A stretch of 64,000 bases of DNA. Source: Lacisediminihabitans sp046156175. GTDB taxonomy: Bacteria; Actinomycetota; Actinomycetes; Actinomycetales; Microbacteriaceae. Numbering within the stretch: position 1 is the first letter of the stretch; each line of letters begins with the position of its first letter. Shown here one piece after another: positions 59,545 to 64,000 of this stretch. Location of the stretch: NCBI RefSeq assembly GCF_046156175.1, contig NZ_JAYLVL010000002.1, positions 558,001-622,000 on the forward strand, in the 5' to 3' direction. Both the position numbers and the translations under genes were made by a program. The notes under the pieces are model-generated. The model was not told where the DNA came from and did not search any database. It worked only from the letters and a program-made list of their open reading frames with translations.

Positions 59545-61515
59545 ATGGCAGCGAACCGCTCGAATTCCGAATCTGAAGACAGCTACGGAGCAGATCAGAT
59601 CCAGGTGCTCGAGGGACTCGAGGCGGTGCGCAAACGTCCCGGCATGTACATCGGCTCCACCGGACCCCGCGGCCTGCACCACCTCGTGTACGAGGTGGTC
59701 GACAACTCCGTCGATGAGGCACTCGCCGGGTACTGCGACACCATCCTCATCACCATGTTGAAGAACGGCGGCATCCGGGTCGTCGACAACGGCCGCGGCA
59801 TCCCAGTCGATCTCAACAAGCAGGAGAACAAGTCGACCGTCGAGGTCGTCATGACGATCCTTCACGCGGGCGGAAAGTTCGGCGGCGGCGGATACACGGT
59901 CTCGGGCGGTCTGCACGGCGTCGGGATCTCTGTGGTCAACGCACTGTCCCGCGAGGTAGACACCGAAGTGCGTCGCCAGGGACATGTCTGGCGCATGAGT
60001 TTTGAGAACGGCGCGCCCACCGGTCCACTGACCAAGGGTGAGACGACGGACGAAACCGGCACGACCCAGACCTTCTGGCCTAGCCCGGAGACGTTCGAGA
60101 CAGTGGTCTTCGACTACGAGACGCTGCGCGCGCGCTTCCAGCAGATGGCATTCCTCAACAAAGGACTGGCGATCACTCTCACCGATGAGCGGGAGCTGGA
60201 GTCCGACGAGACCGTCAGTGTCACCTACATGTACGAGAAAGGCCTCGTCGACTACGTGGAGTACCTCAATTCCGCGAAGAAGGTCGAGGTCGTGCATCCG
60301 GATGTCATCTCCTTCGAGCTGGAGGACAAGGAACTCAAGATCTCCCTCGAGGTCGCGATGCAGTGGACCACCTCCTATCAGGAGAGCGTGCACACCTACG
60401 CGAACACCATCAACACGCACGAGGGCGGGACCCACGAAGAGGGATTCCGTGCCGCGCTCACGACCCTGGTCAACAAGTACGCCCGGGAGAAGGGGATCAT
60501 CAAGGAGAAGGATGAGAACCTCACCGGTGACGACGTGCGCGAAGGTCTCACCGCGGTCATCTCGGTGAAGCTCGCCGAACCACAGTTCGAGGGCCAGACG
60601 AAGACCAAGCTCGGAAACACCATCGCGAAGTCCTTCGTGCAGCGGGTCGCCGGCGACCAGCTCGGCGACTGGTTCGACCGCAACCCCACGCAGGCCCGCG
60701 ATGTGATCCGCAAGGCGATCCAGGCATCCGCTGCCCGACTCGCGGCCCGCAAGGCGCGCGAGCAGACCCGGCGCAAGGGACTGCTCGAATCCGGCGGGAT
60801 GCCCGGAAAGCTGCGGGACTGCTCCAGCAACGACCCCTCGCTCAGCGAGATCTTCATGGTGGAGGGCGACTCCGCCGGCGGTTCCGCCGTTCAGGGGCGC
60901 AACCCGGAGTTCCAGGCGATCCTTCCGTTGCGCGGCAAGATCCTCAACGTGGAGAAGGCGCGCCTCGACCGAGCTCTCGCCAACAACGAGGTGCAGGCCA
61001 TGATCACCGCCTTCGGTGCGGGCGTCGGCGAGGACTTCAACCCGGAGAAGGCCCGGTATCACAAGATCGTGCTGATGGCCGATGCCGACGTGGACGGCCA
61101 GCACATCACGACCCTGCTGCTCACGCTGTTGTTCCGTTATATGCGCCCCCTGATCGACCTGGGCTACGTGTATCTGGCCCAGCCCCCGCTCTACCGCCTC
61201 AAGTGGACGAACTCTCCCCACGAATACGTCTACAGCGACCGCGAGAAGGATGCGCTCCTCGCCGCCGGTTCCGCCGCCGGAAAGCGGATGCCGAAGGACA
61301 GCGGAGTGCAGCGCTACAAGGGCCTCGGCGAGATGGACTACAAGGAACTGTGGGAGACCACCATGGATCCGGTGACCCGCACCCTGCTTCAGGTGACCCT
61401 GGACGACGCGGCCGCGGCCGATGAGATCTTCTCCACCCTCATGGGGGAAGACGTGGAGTCGCGACGCAGCTTCATCCAGAAGAACGCCAAAGACGTGCGG
61501 TTCCTCGATATCTAG
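59545..61515 (+). CDS. gyrB: DNA gyrase subunit B
   Basis: 656 residues. GHKL ATPase: VDNSVDEALAGYCD, VVDNGRGIPVD and GGGYTVSGGLHGVGISVVNAL. TOPRIM: EGDSAGGSAVQGRNPEFQAI (about 435-454) and the metal-binding DADVDGQH. The C-terminal QRYKGLGEMD region is complete. It supplies ATP-driven DNA passage for gyrase. Ribosome site AGGAG before the ATG. No insertion or intein. Confidence 0.97.
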   Translation: MAANRSNSESEDSYGADQIQVLEGLEAVRKRPGMYIGSTGPRGLHHLVYEVVDNSVDEALAGYCDTILITMLKNGGIRVVDNGRGIPVDLNKQENKSTVEVVMTILHAGGKFGGGGYTVSGGLHGVGISVVNALSREVDTEVRRQGHVWRMSFENGAPTGPLTKGETTDETGTTQTFWPSPETFETVVFDYETLRARFQQMAFLNKGLAITLTDERELESDETVSVTYMYEKGLVDYVEYLNSAKKVEVVHPDVISFELEDKELKISLEVAMQWTTSYQESVHTYANTINTHEGGTHEEGFRAALTTLVNKYAREKGIIKEKDENLTGDDVREGLTAVISVKLAEPQFEGQTKTKLGNTIAKSFVQRVAGDQLGDWFDRNPTQARDVIRKAIQASAARLAARKAREQTRRKGLLESGGMPGKLRDCSSNDPSLSEIFMVEGDSAGGSAVQGRNPEFQAILPLRGKILNVEKARLDRALANNEVQAMITAFGAGVGEDFNPEKARYHKIVLMADADVDGQHITTLLLTLLFRYMRPLIDLGYVYLAQPPLYRLKWTNSPHEYVYSDREKDALLAAGSAAGKRMPKDSGVQRYKGLGEMDYKELWETTMDPVTRTLLQVTLDDAAAADEIFSTLMGEDVESRRSFIQKNAKDVRFLDI

Positions 61516-61521
61516 ACCTTC

Positions 61522-61560
61522 GCTGGTCGAGTAGCGCCCTCTTCGGCGCGGGTCGAGACC
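61522..61560 (-). repeat. REP-like hairpin element, copy 3 (inverted)
   Basis: GCTGGTCGAGTAGCGCCCTC through GGTCGAGACC, related to the copies at 38594 and 38752 but in the other orientation. It lies 7 bases after the gyrB stop, in the gyrB-gyrA gap. Confidence 0.65.
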
Positions 61561-61628
61561 ACACCATCGGATCTCGAAGCGCGCCCTAGCGGGAGCTACT
61601 TGATCACCACTGCTGAGAAAGTAAAAAA

Positions 61629-64000
<2,372 letters not shown>

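Overview
The window comes from a high-GC Gram-positive bacterium, most likely a member of the Microbacteriaceae (Actinobacteria). The evidence is the gene order cca - DUF6049 - murJ - trxB - trxA ... parB - parA - rsmG - jag - yidC - yidD - rnpA - rpmH / dnaA - dnaN - gnd - recF - DUF721 - gyrB - gyrA, which is the classic actinobacterial replication-origin neighbourhood. myo-Inositol-phosphate synthase, zinc-free ribosomal protein variants, WXG100-type proteins and several apparently leaderless genes support this. The taxon is inferred from gene content only.

Layout. 1-5.5 kb: the start of a CopD/CtaG-type membrane protein, HU, the zinc-independent ribosomal proteins S14-L33-L28, a small lipoprotein, and a zinc uptake operon (znuA-znuC-znuB-zur) with a candidate Zur box in its promoter. 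5.5-16.5 kb: an accessory island of small membrane proteins and lipoproteins in mixed orientation, an ECF sigma factor, a LysM lipoprotein, an APH-type kinase, a VOC fusion protein, a GNAT acetyltransferase and a broken M16 peptidase. An 86-88 bp dispersed repeat is scattered among them. 14.5-23.1 kb: a pile-up of mobile DNA. An IS3-family element has truncated the M16 gene. An IS256-family element is fused to a 5'-truncated Tn7/Tn5053-type operon, tnsB'-tnsC-tniQ, in which TniQ carries five C-terminal zinc ribbons. 23.1-35 kb: ordinary chromosome, with an SdpI-like protein, a branched-chain/pyruvate dehydrogenase operon, hisC, a WXG100/hydrolase pair, a phosphatase, purB and dnaB. 35-38.6 kb: rpsF-ssb-rpsR-rplI and ino1. 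38.8-64 kb: the origin region with two parS sites, oriC between dnaA and dnaN, and gyrA running off the end.

How the parts work together. Zur probably links the zinc transporter with the zinc-free ribosomal paralogues. ParA, ParB and the parS sites handle origin segregation. DnaA boxes lie in front of dnaA, in the dnaA-dnaN gap and in front of dnaB, so the initiator may also influence helicase supply. The candidate new system is the TnsB-TnsC-TniQ operon. Its TniQ is fused to a tandem array of DUF4379-like zinc ribbons, which could be a protein-based target selector. The copy here has lost its left side to IS256 but keeps a strong terminator and a plausible right end (terminal ACA and two 20-bp-phased repeats) just upstream of the sdpI-like promoter.
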